64,000 nt of DNA from Candidatus Methanoperedens sp. (GCA_012026795.1 VEPM01000010.1:1-64000), one strand, 5' to 3'; shown: positions 52,011-63,938, numbered from the stretch's first letter. The notes: generated from the sequence alone by a model not told the origin. Translations and numbers: made by a program.

Positions 52011-54353
52011 ATGGGTGAAAACGATAGTGGCATTTCTTCTAAAACATCTGAGGATGTCAGGGAAGAAGGCCGGAATTTAGAAGCTAATTTTGATAATATT
52101 CCTGAGAGCAAAAGAAATGAGCTGTTGCTAAGGCTGTCGGAAAAAAATGAAGCTGTTATTTTTGTTGTTAATATTTTATATGCATACTTTGACAAGTTGC
52201 CTGAGAATTTAAGAAATGAATTATTGCTAAAATTCTCCAAAAATGATAAGTTCGTATCCAATGTTGAACAGATTGTATCAACCTATTTCGACAAAATCAG
52301 TGGGGATATACGGAATTTGATTTCAGAAAATATCCGGGTTCTCTTTCCATTACAAGCTATGGCCAGAAAGCCCACCTTAACGAGAGCCAAACCGCCAGAG
52401 CGGGAAGTATATGCGGAACCACAGTTAGATCTGCCAGAAGTACCGCCAAAGTATGCAAAAGAGTGGGCATCCAAAAAGAGTGATCTTGGCACGGATCGGA
52501 TTGGTTCGCCTATCGATAGAAAGATAGACCTCCGCAAACCAATCAGCAAGGTCTTTCCAGTCGAACCTTCGCTGCGATATGCCGATTTTACCTTCATTTA
52601 CGCTGAAGGAAGCAAACATGGCCAGGAAGTACCAAAGGGGCACACGCTGCAAACAGGGCAGGAGTATAAATTGGAAGTAGCAGTGCGGGCCAAGATAAAA
52701 GGTATCCCTTTTAAAGGAGAAAAAAGGGCTCCTATCCAGGAACCCGGACAGGAGCAAAATGTAACTATTATGGTAACAGCAGCAACGGAACATGAAGATT
52801 ACATTATGATTAAAGATCAAACCCAGACACTGATTCTCCCTCCTCGCGGTGACTCCGTAGAGAATGCCATTTTCCATGTCATACCATTAAAGGAGTCTGA
52901 CAGTAAGAACGACTTAACCCAGATCAGAATCCGTCTTTATTATGAATTCAATCTAATTGAGGTTGTTATGATATACGCCGAAGTCGTTGGCGGGTTTGAT
53001 GATTCAACCCGGTCACGATTTGGGTTGGACGAACCATTTTGGCTTGAACAGGAAAGACGGGAGCTTGATTACCGGGACTTTGATAAGATCGTGCCCAGGG
53101 ATTTGCATATTGACATCAATAAAAAGGGAGAGAGCTTTTCATTCACGTTTGCCTTCTTCAAATCTCCAGACCAAAAAATTGTTTTAACAGCTTCGGCTTA
53201 CATCCCTACACCAGACCTGGAAGACCTCCTGTTAAACATACGAAATATATGGTACGACATTGCGATGAGCAATACTTTTACATCTGGACTGAAAGGAGAA
53301 AAGGATGATTTCATTGCGAGCGTTCGCAGGCTTGCCAGAGCAGGTCAAACTCTCTGGACAAAACTGTTCTTGCTTGAAAAAGACACCTCAATATACAGGA
53401 TAGGTAAGTGGTTAAAAAACCATACTGTCAGGGAGGGAGGTATCGTTCAAATTTCCCTTCATCAGGATGCTGCAAGCTTTGTGTTCCCATGGGCCTTGCT
53501 CTATGACAGGGATATATCGGGTAAAGATTATGAACTCCCGGATCTTGAGGGCTTCTGGGGACTCAGATATTGCATAGAACAGCAGTTGCCCAATAGAAAT
53601 AAAGGGACAGATGAGCCTGTTAAGATTGCAGACAGGCTCAAGCTCGGGTTCATGCTGTGGGAAGCCTTCAGGAATGCAGACAAAGAAATATCGTTTTTGG
53701 AAAAACTAAAGGCAAGAAGCGCAGGTAGCCTTGAAATCACTCCTCCCATCACAGAAGCAGATGATTGTATGAAACTATTGAACAAATGTGATGCTCATAT
53801 TCTCTACTTCTACACTCATGGCTATACCCGGCACCGCCGGGCTGACATCGGTGGAGGATTGAATCTTGATTTATTTATCAGGCGGTATGAGAGTCTGGAT
53901 AAGAACTCACCCTTGCTTGAGACCTACAGACTATTGTATGAAAGCATAAAGAAAAAAAAATTCGAACCAGATAGTTCTTGGATCGAGCTGTCCAATGGGA
54001 AGCTGTATCTTGAAGAGCTTTACAGGATTCAAGATCTCCATTTCCAGTCCCATCCTTTCGTTATATTGAATATGTGCGAATCCGCACAGATAACTCCATC
54101 TTTATCGGACAGCTTTATTCATTTTTTCCTCACGAGCGGCGCCAGTGGGGTAATAGGGACAGAATGTCCTATGACTGTAGAATTTGCACATCCGTTTGCA
54201 GAAAAATTCCTGGGGGACTTTCTAGCCGGGGGACAGGCTGGCAGTGTTTTACTGAACGCCCGGCGATATTTCATGGAACTCAATAATCCTCTCGGCCTTG
54301 CATACACGCTATTCGGCCCGGTGACCGTGCGCTTTGAGCCGCCAAGATTTTGA
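52011..54353 (+). CDS. CHAT-domain caspase-like protease
   Basis: A 780-residue protein. The N-terminus (about 25-110) has two 33-residue helical repeats of the form FD-IPE-RNELLL-S, followed by a third partial unit. A beta-sandwich-like region follows (about 180-330). The C-terminal part is a CHAT domain: FYTHG holds His603 and ILNMCES holds Cys689, the dyad of caspase-like proteases. SGASGVIGTECPM and FAEKFLGDFLAGG close the fold. CHAT proteases act in cell-death and phage-conflict systems. The next gene encodes a small protein with a membrane hairpin, 52 bases downstream, which may be its substrate. Confidence 0.88.
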   Translation: MGENDSGISSKTSEDVREEGRNLEANFDNIPESKRNELLLRLSEKNEAVIFVVNILYAYFDKLPENLRNELLLKFSKNDKFVSNVEQIVSTYFDKISGDIRNLISENIRVLFPLQAMARKPTLTRAKPPEREVYAEPQLDLPEVPPKYAKEWASKKSDLGTDRIGSPIDRKIDLRKPISKVFPVEPSLRYADFTFIYAEGSKHGQEVPKGHTLQTGQEYKLEVAVRAKIKGIPFKGEKRAPIQEPGQEQNVTIMVTAATEHEDYIMIKDQTQTLILPPRGDSVENAIFHVIPLKESDSKNDLTQIRIRLYYEFNLIEVVMIYAEVVGGFDDSTRSRFGLDEPFWLEQERRELDYRDFDKIVPRDLHIDINKKGESFSFTFAFFKSPDQKIVLTASAYIPTPDLEDLLLNIRNIWYDIAMSNTFTSGLKGEKDDFIASVRRLARAGQTLWTKLFLLEKDTSIYRIGKWLKNHTVREGGIVQISLHQDAASFVFPWALLYDRDISGKDYELPDLEGFWGLRYCIEQQLPNRNKGTDEPVKIADRLKLGFMLWEAFRNADKEISFLEKLKARSAGSLEITPPITEADDCMKLLNKCDAHILYFYTHGYTRHRRADIGGGLNLDLFIRRYESLDKNSPLLETYRLLYESIKKKKFEPDSSWIELSNGKLYLEELYRIQDLHFQSHPFVILNMCESAQITPSLSDSFIHFFLTSGASGVIGTECPMTVEFAHPFAEKFLGDFLAGGQAGSVLLNARRYFMELNNPLGLAYTLFGPVTVRFEPPRF

Positions 54354-54405
54354 TGTATGGAAAACTATAAATTGATGGCAGTATTAGTTGTTTATGGGGT
54401 AAAAT

Positions 54406-54873
54406 ATGGTAGATTTATCAAAACAAGCTGAGCCGGCAGTTCAGAAATTGTTGAAATCCGATGAGGAACAGCTATACGAAAAACTAGGGATCCGCGCAAA
54501 AGCCATAGCGCAAGACCCGACAAAGGGCAGTTCGTTCGAACCTCAGGTCACCTATGACAAGGCACAGATGGGGCTCAAGGAAGATGTGATGGAGTTCGGG
54601 CAGCGGCTATTCAACCGCCTGGACCTGGAGGCATACAAGCTCATCTGTGGCTCTGAGACAGAAGATACGAACGATAGAAAAGACCTGATAAAAGCTTTCA
54701 GTACCAACGATGAAGCGACTATAGCAGCAGCCCTATCGGCTCTTCTAGTGACAAATCTAGGATTGGCTCCTGCCATTGCCGCCGTTGTAGCTGTAATACT
54801 TGTCAAGCGATTTTTCCGCCCGGTGTATGAAGAATTCTGCCAGACATGGAAAAAAAATCTTCCGACGGTATGA
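54406..54873 (+). CDS. small protein with hydrophobic hairpin, partner of the CHAT protease
   Basis: A 155-residue protein. The first 100 residues are helical and polar; from about 106 to 138 there is a strongly hydrophobic stretch (ATIAAALSALLVTNLGLAPA then IAAVVAVILV) that could insert in a membrane as one or two helices, followed by a basic Lys-Arg-Phe-Phe segment. The start lies 52 bases after the CHAT gene on the same strand. The layout recalls protease/pore-former pairs, but no gasdermin fold can be recognised by eye. Function is inferred from position. Confidence 0.65.
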   Translation: MVDLSKQAEPAVQKLLKSDEEQLYEKLGIRAKAIAQDPTKGSSFEPQVTYDKAQMGLKEDVMEFGQRLFNRLDLEAYKLICGSETEDTNDRKDLIKAFSTNDEATIAAALSALLVTNLGLAPAIAAVVAVILVKRFFRPVYEEFCQTWKKNLPTV

Positions 54874-55057
54874 CCTTGCCGGTGTTAGCAATATAATTAT
54901 ACGAAGCCAATTTTTGAAACCTGAAAATCTAAGCGCCAAAACCAATAAAAGCAAACTATATTGCTTATTGAATACATGTTTTATTTGGAGCCGTTGGTAT
55001 GATTGTTACGAAAATCAGGATAACATTTGACAATCGTACCTGGGGTGAAGTGATACT

Positions 55058-56809
55058 ATGGTAATTAACAGGCTAACATGGAAAATAGGCGGAAAAGCAG
55101 GAGAGGGAATTATGGCTACAGGTATGATATTCTCACAATCATGCTGTCGCGGCGGTCTTCATGTGTATGATATCAGTGAATATCCTTCACTTATAAAAGG
55201 CGGACATAATAATTTGCAGGTGAGAGTGGAAGACCAGGAGATATTTTCCCAGTTAAAATCAGTAAATATATTAATTGCCCTGAATAAAGAAACGATATTA
55301 TTGCATAAGGGTGAGCTTGTAAACGGCGCGGGAATCATCTATGATAGCTCTGAAGCCATAGAACCGAAGGAAATAAATGACAATATCCGGCTCTACCCGA
55401 TCCCGTTTAATAATATAATCAAGGAAATCGGAGCGCAGGTGATAATGAAAAATAATGTTGCCCTGGGGGCATCTATAGCACTTATAGATTATGATTTTGG
55501 AATTGTTGAGGAAGTTATAAAGGATAACTTCAAAAGAAAAGGTGATAAGGTAATCAATGAAAATACAAAAGCAGCAAGAGCGGGTTACGATTATATCAAG
55601 AATAATTTCAAGAATGATTTTGAATACAAGCTTGAGACGATAGGAAAACCGGGGCGTATGATCCTTACAGGCAATGATGCAATATGTATGGGCGCAATAA
55701 ATGCAGGATGCAAGTTCTATGCCGCATATCCTATGACTCCTGCATCTTCTATTTTGCATTTCATGGCAGCCCAGGAGCGAAGGTTCAATATCGTTGTCAA
55801 GCACACAGAAGATGAGATATCGGCAATTAACATGGCAATAGGTGCCGGCTTTACAGGTGTAAGGGCAATGACCGGTACATCAGGCGGGGGTTTCTGTCTC
55901 ATGACCGAAGGATACGGGCTTGCAGGAATGCTTGAAGTCCCGGTAGTAATAATCCTGTCAATGCGCCCGGGGCCAAGCACGGGAATGCCCACATGGTCCG
56001 AGCAGGGGGATCTGAAATTCGCCCTCAATGCTTCGCAGGGTGATTTCCCGCGGCCCATAGTTGTTCCCGGGGATGTCGAGGAAAGTTTTTATCTGACACA
56101 GGTAGCATTCAACATCGCAGAAAAATACCAGACCCCTGTAATTGTTTTAAGCGATAAGAACCTTGCAGAAAGCCACAAGTCAACCGATAAGTTTGATACA
56201 AAAAGAATAACCATAGACCGTGGAAGTTATGCATCTCCCACTGATCTTGCCGCATCTCCTGAAACCTCTTTTTTTAAGAGGTATAAATATACGGAAAACG
56301 GTATTTCCCCGAGAACAATTCCCGGCATGAAAAAGGGAATATACACGGCTTCAAGCGATGAACATGATGAAGAAGGAAACATCAGGGAAGACATCGATGT
56401 CAGGATAAAAATGGTGCAAAAAAGAGCGCGAAAAATGGATATTCTTGCAAAAGAAATAAAACAGCCCGAACTGGTCGGGTCACATGATGCAGAGGTCACG
56501 ATAATTGCAACAGGTTCCACAAAAGGCCCGATAAAAGAGGCTATGATATTGCTTGAAAAGGAAGGCGTCAGAGTGAATTTTCTCCAGGTAGTATATTTGA
56601 ATCCGTTCCCGTCTGAAAAGGTCTCAGAGGTTCTGGGATCTGCAAAAAAGACGGTGGTGGTGGAAAACAATTTCTCAGGACAATTTGCTGATATTATCAG
56701 GGAGAGAACGGGTAAGGATGTGGATAAAAGGATCCTGAAATATGACGGGAGGCCGTTTTATCCTGAAGACATATTCACTGAAGTAAAAGAGGTGGTAACA
56801 CATGGTTAA
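55058..56809 (+). CDS. korA: 2-oxoacid:ferredoxin oxidoreductase, fused gamma-alpha subunit
   Basis: A 583-residue subunit of a pyruvate/2-oxoacid:ferredoxin oxidoreductase. The N-terminal 190 residues are the gamma domain (KIGGKAGEGIMATGMIFSQ, RGGLHVYDISEYPSLIKGGH). The alpha domain follows (GNDAICMGAINAGCKFYAAY, PMTPASSI, TGTSGGGFCLMTEG, WSEQGDLKFAL). This gamma-alpha fusion is the 2-oxoglutarate- or indolepyruvate-like group; the exact 2-oxoacid is not determined. The beta subunit starts inside its stop codon region, overlapping by eight bases. Confidence 0.92.
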   Translation: MVINRLTWKIGGKAGEGIMATGMIFSQSCCRGGLHVYDISEYPSLIKGGHNNLQVRVEDQEIFSQLKSVNILIALNKETILLHKGELVNGAGIIYDSSEAIEPKEINDNIRLYPIPFNNIIKEIGAQVIMKNNVALGASIALIDYDFGIVEEVIKDNFKRKGDKVINENTKAARAGYDYIKNNFKNDFEYKLETIGKPGRMILTGNDAICMGAINAGCKFYAAYPMTPASSILHFMAAQERRFNIVVKHTEDEISAINMAIGAGFTGVRAMTGTSGGGFCLMTEGYGLAGMLEVPVVIILSMRPGPSTGMPTWSEQGDLKFALNASQGDFPRPIVVPGDVEESFYLTQVAFNIAEKYQTPVIVLSDKNLAESHKSTDKFDTKRITIDRGSYASPTDLAASPETSFFKRYKYTENGISPRTIPGMKKGIYTASSDEHDEEGNIREDIDVRIKMVQKRARKMDILAKEIKQPELVGSHDAEVTIIATGSTKGPIKEAMILLEKEGVRVNFLQVVYLNPFPSEKVSEVLGSAKKTVVVENNFSGQFADIIRERTGKDVDKRILKYDGRPFYPEDIFTEVKEVVTHG

Positions 56810-57668
56810 TATGGTTAAAATGACGGACTTAAATGTTATCGAGAGGCCAAACTGGTGTCCCGGATGTGCCAATTTCGGGATATTAATTGCGCTAAAAGGG
56901 GCTATTGTCGAACTCAACATAGAGCCGGAAAATATAGCAATGATATCGGGTATAGGATGCTCTGGAAAACTGCCTCACTGGATACGAACATACGGCCTTC
57001 ACGGGATACATGGAAGGGCATTGCCTGTGGCGACAGCAATAAAGCTTTCAAATAACGGACTGGCAGTGTTCACAGTGGGAGGAGACGGCGATGGGTACGG
57101 GATTGGCATGTGTCATTTTATCCATACGATGCGAAGGAATATCGATATGACCTATATCGTCCACAATAATATGATATATGGCCTTACCACAGGGCAGACC
57201 TCACCAACAAGTGAAAAGGGAGTGAGAACGAAATCCACACCATCAGGCGTAATCGAAGTACCTGTTAACCCGATAGCCCTTGCTATTTCCGCAGGGGCGA
57301 CTTTTGTTGCGCGAAGTTTTGGGGGCGATGTCAAACATCTCCAGAAAACCATCCTTGCTGCTGTCAGGCACAGGGGCCTGTCTTTCATAGATGTACTTCA
57401 GCCCTGTGTGAGCTTTAACTTTATCAATACTTATGACTGGTACAAGCAGCGGATCTATGATATCCAGGATGCGGGGCATGATAAGGCAGATAAAATCAAG
57501 GCTTTGATAAAGTCGCAGGAATGGGGTGAGCATATACCGATCGGGATATTTTATGAAGTGCTATCGCCAACTTATGAGGATGAACTGCCGCAGATAAAGG
57601 ATACACCGCTTGTGAAGCAGCCTATCGATAATATTGATATAAGCGGGCTTATGGATGATTTTACGTAA
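56802..57668 (+). CDS. korB: 2-oxoacid:ferredoxin oxidoreductase beta subunit
   Basis: A 288-residue TPP-binding subunit. The Fe-S and TPP motifs are NWCPGCANFGIL (Cys pair), GIGCSGKLPHW, HGRALPVATAIKLSN, VGGDGDGYGIG and the Mg-binding NNMIYGLTTGQ-(T)SPTS. LQPCVSFN provides another Cys. It pairs with the gamma-alpha fusion that overlaps its start. No separate delta (ferredoxin-like) subunit is encoded nearby, so the complex is probably two-subunit and passes electrons directly to ferredoxin. Confidence 0.95.
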   Translation: MVNMVKMTDLNVIERPNWCPGCANFGILIALKGAIVELNIEPENIAMISGIGCSGKLPHWIRTYGLHGIHGRALPVATAIKLSNNGLAVFTVGGDGDGYGIGMCHFIHTMRRNIDMTYIVHNNMIYGLTTGQTSPTSEKGVRTKSTPSGVIEVPVNPIALAISAGATFVARSFGGDVKHLQKTILAAVRHRGLSFIDVLQPCVSFNFINTYDWYKQRIYDIQDAGHDKADKIKALIKSQEWGEHIPIGIFYEVLSPTYEDELPQIKDTPLVKQPIDNIDISGLMDDFT

Positions 57669-57727
57669 AGATTTAAATCGTAAGCGTTGCTTTTAATAGC
57701 ATATAAATATTTCAGGAGAGTATAATA

Positions 57728-57835
57728 ATGCAATTGCAAAACGCTGATATTGAAAAAAGGCTCAGAAAAAAGACTGAGTTTGGTCATATCAGGGGTTACC
57801 TAATATTTTTGTCCCACAGTCCCAACATAAGATAG
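57728..57835 (+). CDS. possible 35-residue peptide upstream of fprA
   Basis: A short frame MQLQNADIEKRLRKKTEF, ending in SHSPNIR, has a good AGGAGAG eight bases before its ATG. It lies in the 230-base gap between korB and the flavoprotein gene. It may be a leader, a decayed gene, or chance. No family is recognised. Confidence 0.25.
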   Translation: MQLQNADIEKRLRKKTEFGHIRGYLIFLSHSPNIR

Positions 57836-57902
57836 TATTTAATAGAATAAACTCTAAAATGTCAATACAGCAATCTATTATCAAAAAATCGGAGTGATAC
57901 AT

Positions 57903-59105
57903 ATGACAGTGGAATTAAAAGAAGGCGTTTACTGGGTTGGAGTTGTTGACTGGAATATCAAGCAGTTTCACGGTCACGAATATTCAACACACAGGGGCAC
58001 GACGTATAATGCATACCTTATAATTGACGAAAAAGTAGCTCTCGTGGACACGGTATGGGGTCCTTATTCACAGGAGATGATAAAGAACATTGAACAGATC
58101 ATCGATGTAAAAAAGATCGATTACGTGATCGCAAACCATGCCGAGGTTGACCATTCCGGGGGACTTCCTGAATTGATGAAGCTTATCCCTGATGCTACCG
58201 TAGTCGTTTCGGAAAAAGGAAGAGAGAGTATTCCAAAACATTATCATGAAGACTGGAATTTCAAGGTCGTAAAGACTGGTGACAGCATAAGCCTCGGGAA
58301 AAACAGCCTCGTTTTCGTAGCTGCGCCAATGCTTCACTGGCCTGACAGCATGTTCACATATCTCACAGGTAAAAATATACTCATGCCAAACGATGCCTTC
58401 GGCATGCATTTTGCATCATCTTCCCGTTTCAATGATGAGGTCGATGAGATAGAGGTGTACCAGGAAGCAATAAAATTCTATGCAAATATCCTCACGCCTT
58501 TCAGTGATCTTGTTATCAGGAAAATAGATGAGTTCAAGAAATTGAACATCCCGGTGGATATTATTGCGCCCAGTCACGGAATAATCTGGAGGAAAGACCC
58601 TCTTCAGATAGTAAATAAATATTATGAATGGGCACAGGGAAAAAACGATGGCTCAGTTGTAATCATATATGATACAATGTGGAAAGCCACAGAAAAAATG
58701 GGGGAAGCCATTGCGCAGGGACTCGAAAAAGAAGGTGTGAATTATAAATTTTTCAATATGGCAGTATGCGACAGGAACGATGTACTTACAGAGATTTTTA
58801 AGACAAAAGGTATTATTATCGGTTCACCAACATTGAATAGTGGTCTTTTGCCAACTATAAAGCCAATACTCGAAGACCTTAAGGGATTGAAGTTCAAGAA
58901 TAAAGTTGGCGCAGCTTTCGGATCTTACGGTTGGAGCGGTGAAAATGTCAGGCAAATCGAGGAAACGCTTGAAAAAGCAAAGATAAAAATCCTCCAGGAA
59001 GGTATAAAATTCAAATGGCAGCCTTCAAAAGAGGAACTTGATAAATGCGTGGAATTCGGAAGGCAGTTCGCGCAAAAAATGAAAGTTAATGTACAATCTT
59101 CGTAA
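57903..59105 (+). CDS. fprA: A-type flavoprotein FprA (F420H2 oxidase-like)
   Basis: A 400-residue diiron flavoprotein. The metallo-beta-lactamase-like domain carries HAEVDH; with the ATG at 57903 (GGAGTGAT upstream) the ligands fall at His79, Glu81 and Asp83, the family numbering. Further ligands are in LHWPDS, NDAFG and SHGIIW. The C-terminal flavodoxin domain has IYDTMWKATEKM, SPTLNSGLLP and FGSYGWSGEN. In methanogens the family reduces O2 to water with F420H2 as donor and protects against oxygen; NO reduction is the alternative. Confidence 0.95.
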   Translation: MTVELKEGVYWVGVVDWNIKQFHGHEYSTHRGTTYNAYLIIDEKVALVDTVWGPYSQEMIKNIEQIIDVKKIDYVIANHAEVDHSGGLPELMKLIPDATVVVSEKGRESIPKHYHEDWNFKVVKTGDSISLGKNSLVFVAAPMLHWPDSMFTYLTGKNILMPNDAFGMHFASSSRFNDEVDEIEVYQEAIKFYANILTPFSDLVIRKIDEFKKLNIPVDIIAPSHGIIWRKDPLQIVNKYYEWAQGKNDGSVVIIYDTMWKATEKMGEAIAQGLEKEGVNYKFFNMAVCDRNDVLTEIFKTKGIIIGSPTLNSGLLPTIKPILEDLKGLKFKNKVGAAFGSYGWSGENVRQIEETLEKAKIKILQEGIKFKWQPSKEELDKCVEFGRQFAQKMKVNVQSS

Positions 59106-59958
59106 TATCTATTTCAAGTATATCCTCTGCGCCAAGTGCCTTGAGCCTGGGTATCAGGATATTGATCTCGCTCTTACTTACAACGGTTTCAACCGCATAG
59201 TAATCAGATTTATAGAGTTTTGAGACCGTTGGCCTTTTCATTGCGGGTAGACCACTTACAACTGCATCAAGCCTGTCTTCAGGGACATTCATCACTATGA
59301 AAACCTTGCCGCGCGCTTCAAGTACTGCCTGCAAAAGGATCCGTATCTCTTCGATCTCTTTTCTTTTTACAGGGTCTTTCATTGATTTCTTATTTGCGAT
59401 GAGTTTTGTATTTGATTCAAGAATGGTATCCACGATCTTTAACCCGTTTTTCCGCAGAGTCGATCCTGTTTCTGTCAGATCCACAATTACATCCACAAGT
59501 TCAGGGACTTTTGCTTCAGTCGCGCCATAGGAATAACGAAGATCCACTGCTATTCCAAGCTTATCAAAAAATTTCTTCGTGAGGTTTGGGTATTCAGTCG
59601 AAACCCTGCTCCCGGGTTTAATATCCTTTGCGCTCCTGATATCCTTTTCATTCGGGACAGCAATAACGATCCTGACAATACCTTCACCCATCTTGCTGTA
59701 GAACATATCTGCGACTTCCACAACATCAGAATCGGATTCCATGACCCAGTCCTTTCCGGAGATACCCAGGTCAAAATAACCTTCTTCAACATATTTTGGG
59801 ATTTCCTGGGGACGCAGTATCTTGACTTTCCTTATCCGCGGGTCTTTTACTGCTGGATTATACTCACGGTCAGTTTTTCTAATCTCAAGATCTGCTTGTT
59901 TGAATAAAAGGAGAGTCTGTTCTTCAAGACTACCCTTTGGGAGAGCGATGTCTAACAT
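59086..59958 (-). CDS. hisG: ATP phosphoribosyltransferase, long form
   Basis: A 290-residue HisG, the first enzyme of histidine biosynthesis. The N-terminal part has IALPKGSLEEQTL, GYFDLGISGKDWV, SRVSTEYPNLTKKF and the PRPP loop VDLTETGSTLRKNGL. The C-terminal 80 residues (from about 210) are the regulatory domain found in the long form, which responds to histidine. The 3' end overlaps the fprA gene by 20 bases on the opposite strand. It begins about 30 bases beyond the end of the hsp20 gene, on the same strand. Confidence 0.96.
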   Translation of the reverse strand: MLDIALPKGSLEEQTLLLFKQADLEIRKTDREYNPAVKDPRIRKVKILRPQEIPKYVEEGYFDLGISGKDWVMESDSDVVEVADMFYSKMGEGIVRIVIAVPNEKDIRSAKDIKPGSRVSTEYPNLTKKFFDKLGIAVDLRYSYGATEAKVPELVDVIVDLTETGSTLRKNGLKIVDTILESNTKLIANKKSMKDPVKRKEIEEIRILLQAVLEARGKVFIVMNVPEDRLDAVVSGLPAMKRPTVSKLYKSDYYAVETVVSKSEINILIPRLKALGAEDILEIDITKIVH

Positions 59959-59989
59959 AATAATTCGGATTCCTTAATGGAGTCACGGA

Positions 59990-60439
59990 TTAAAAGCTTT
60001 GCTGACTATTCCTGCTCTTCTTAATATGTTTAGTCTTATTGAATATAATTTCAAGAATTCCGTTCTTGTATGTGGTTTTGATTCCGGTTTTGTTAATCCT
60101 TGCAGGCAATTCTACCATTTCATTTACTAAATTTTCCGGATTATTTACATAAATCCCAAGAGCTTTTCCCGAAAATGTTAATGTAATGTCTTTTGGTTTA
60201 ATTCCCGCAAGTCCTATCAAAACATATATCTTTTTTTCAGTTTCAAGTACATCAACAGGCGTTTTGTCTTTATTTACTATAAAAACATCTCCCGGATTAG
60301 CAGCCATTACCGGTATAATGTTAACAGATATGCAGATGTTTACCGGCTTTTTGTTCGAGATTTCCATATCATTCATGATCTCATTTAATGTTTCTTCCAA
60401 TTTTTCAATGAATTCCTTGAAATCATTTATTTTTTTCAT
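59990..60439 (-). CDS. Hsp20/alpha-crystallin-like small heat-shock protein
   Basis: A 149-residue protein. The alpha-crystallin domain occupies about residues 55-140 (VLETEKKIYVLIGLAGIKP, DITLTFSGKALGIYV, TTYKNGILEIIFNK). A long acidic helix precedes it. The chaperone role is that of the family: holding unfolded proteins. It starts about 20 bases after the cdc48 stop on the same strand, so the two may be co-transcribed, fitting a protein quality-control unit. Confidence 0.85.
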   Translation of the reverse strand: MKKINDFKEFIEKLEETLNEIMNDMEISNKKPVNICISVNIIPVMAANPGDVFIVNKDKTPVDVLETEKKIYVLIGLAGIKPKDITLTFSGKALGIYVNNPENLVNEMVELPARINKTGIKTTYKNGILEIIFNKTKHIKKSRNSQQSF

Positions 60440-60456
60440 GTTTATATCTTATATCT

Positions 60457-62670
<2,214 letters not shown>

Positions 62671-62750
62671 TTATATTTTTGTCGTGATAATACTTAAATT
62701 CATGCGTCTTTATTTTATATGTGAATTACGCATTAAGAGTCGCACTACAA

Positions 62751-63638
62751 TCAAACATCAAGCATCAAAAATCCATAGAATAGTTTTGTCTCTATCTCAC
62801 TAAATCCTTCCAGATCATCCTTTTCTATTGTAACACCGTTTAATGCTTCCAGCGCCCCCTCAGTTATTGAGGTTTCATGAAGTTGGATAGTATCCGCTGT
62901 TATTTTACCAAGAATCCTGCTGTTTCGTCCTACTCTGACTTTTCCTTTTGTTGAAATAAGATTCCCATGGATTGTGCAACTTTTACCCACGGTGATATCG
63001 CCCGAAGTTCGGATGCTTCCAAACAATGTATCATGGTTTCCCATAGACATTGATCTTGATCTGAAATTCCCGAGCAGGCGGCAATAGCTTCCAACTGTTG
63101 CGCGCGTATTGGCTCTTATTGTATTAAGATCAATTTTTGCCCTGTTCGGGATTGATAATATTTTATTCTCCGGTGTATTATCCGAGAAAAGCTCTTCGAG
63201 CGCTTTTTCCACTTCTTCTTCACTGCCAAGCTGCAAAAGCGCCATCAAATAAAAGAAAATGAACATTACAACAGGGAGAGGCTGGCGTACTACCAGCCAT
63301 CCTTTTACATCATACCCTCCATCGATCTTTACATCATTCCCAACATCAAGATTTCCTGCAGCAAAGAGTTTTCCTGATATTTTGACAAATTCCCCGAGGT
63401 ATGCATCAGATTTTGTCCTGACTTCACCCTGTATCTCTGACCACATATCGATGCGGACATCATCCCTGGAAATGACATTCCCATTGATCTTGACATGCTC
63501 ACCAGCGACGATCAGGTTAGCGATCAGGCCGTAGCCCAGTTCAGCATAATTTCCCACAATAATATCTCCCTGGACAACGATAGAGTGTTCTTCCATGACA
63601 GTATGATCGGGTATTATGAGTCCTTTCAGTTCAGCCAA
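62751..63638 (-). CDS. bactofilin-like polymer-forming protein with one membrane segment
   Basis: A 295-residue protein with many short beta-strand repeats typical of bactofilin/DapH-like right-handed beta-helices (INGNVISRDDVRID, VGKSCTIHGNLIST, ILGKITADTIQL). One hydrophobic segment lies in the middle (PVVMFIFFYLMALLQL), followed by a charged linker. The start is a TTG at 63638 with TGGAGG nine bases upstream; the frame is open to 63797 but that would overlap the CooT-like gene on the other strand. Such proteins make cell-shape or membrane scaffolds in bacteria; the archaeal role is not known. Confidence 0.75.
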   Translation of the reverse strand: MAELKGLIIPDHTVMEEHSIVVQGDIIVGNYAELGYGLIANLIVAGEHVKINGNVISRDDVRIDMWSEIQGEVRTKSDAYLGEFVKISGKLFAAGNLDVGNDVKIDGGYDVKGWLVVRQPLPVVMFIFFYLMALLQLGSEEEVEKALEELFSDNTPENKILSIPNRAKIDLNTIRANTRATVGSYCRLLGNFRSRSMSMGNHDTLFGSIRTSGDITVGKSCTIHGNLISTKGKVRVGRNSRILGKITADTIQLHETSITEGALEALNGVTIEKDDLEGFSEIETKLFYGFLMLDV

Positions 63639-63714
63639 AAGCCTAAAGCCTCCACACTCTGTATAGTTGCAGGGTATGATAAATATTAATATCAAATAGA
63701 CCGATTTAACACTC

Positions 63715-63888
63715 ATGTGTGAACTAAAAGTAATTCTTAAAGGAAAAACGATCATGGAAGATGTGGTGCGAATCACACAGGAAAGGGAAAATATCATACT
63801 CCAGAGCCTGCTTGGTGAGAGTAAGACCGTTCGTGGCAGGATTGTGGATGTTAATATTACAAAACAGGAAGCTACAATAGAATGTTAA
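63715..63888 (+). CDS. CooT-like small nickel-binding protein
   Basis: A 57-residue protein beginning MCELKVILKG and ending QEATIEC. CooT proteins are about 60-70 residues long, form a small barrel and bind nickel through Cys2; here Cys2 is conserved. In archaea they are often labelled predicted RNA-binding proteins. The gene diverges from the bactofilin-like gene. A solitary cooS lies 17 kb away; a link to nickel insertion is inferred. Confidence 0.75.
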   Translation: MCELKVILKGKTIMEDVVRITQERENIILQSLLGESKTVRGRIVDVNITKQEATIEC

Positions 63889-63938
63889 AAAAATACAGCA
63901 AGTAATATTTAAAATTATTGGAGCAAACGGATGTTTCT

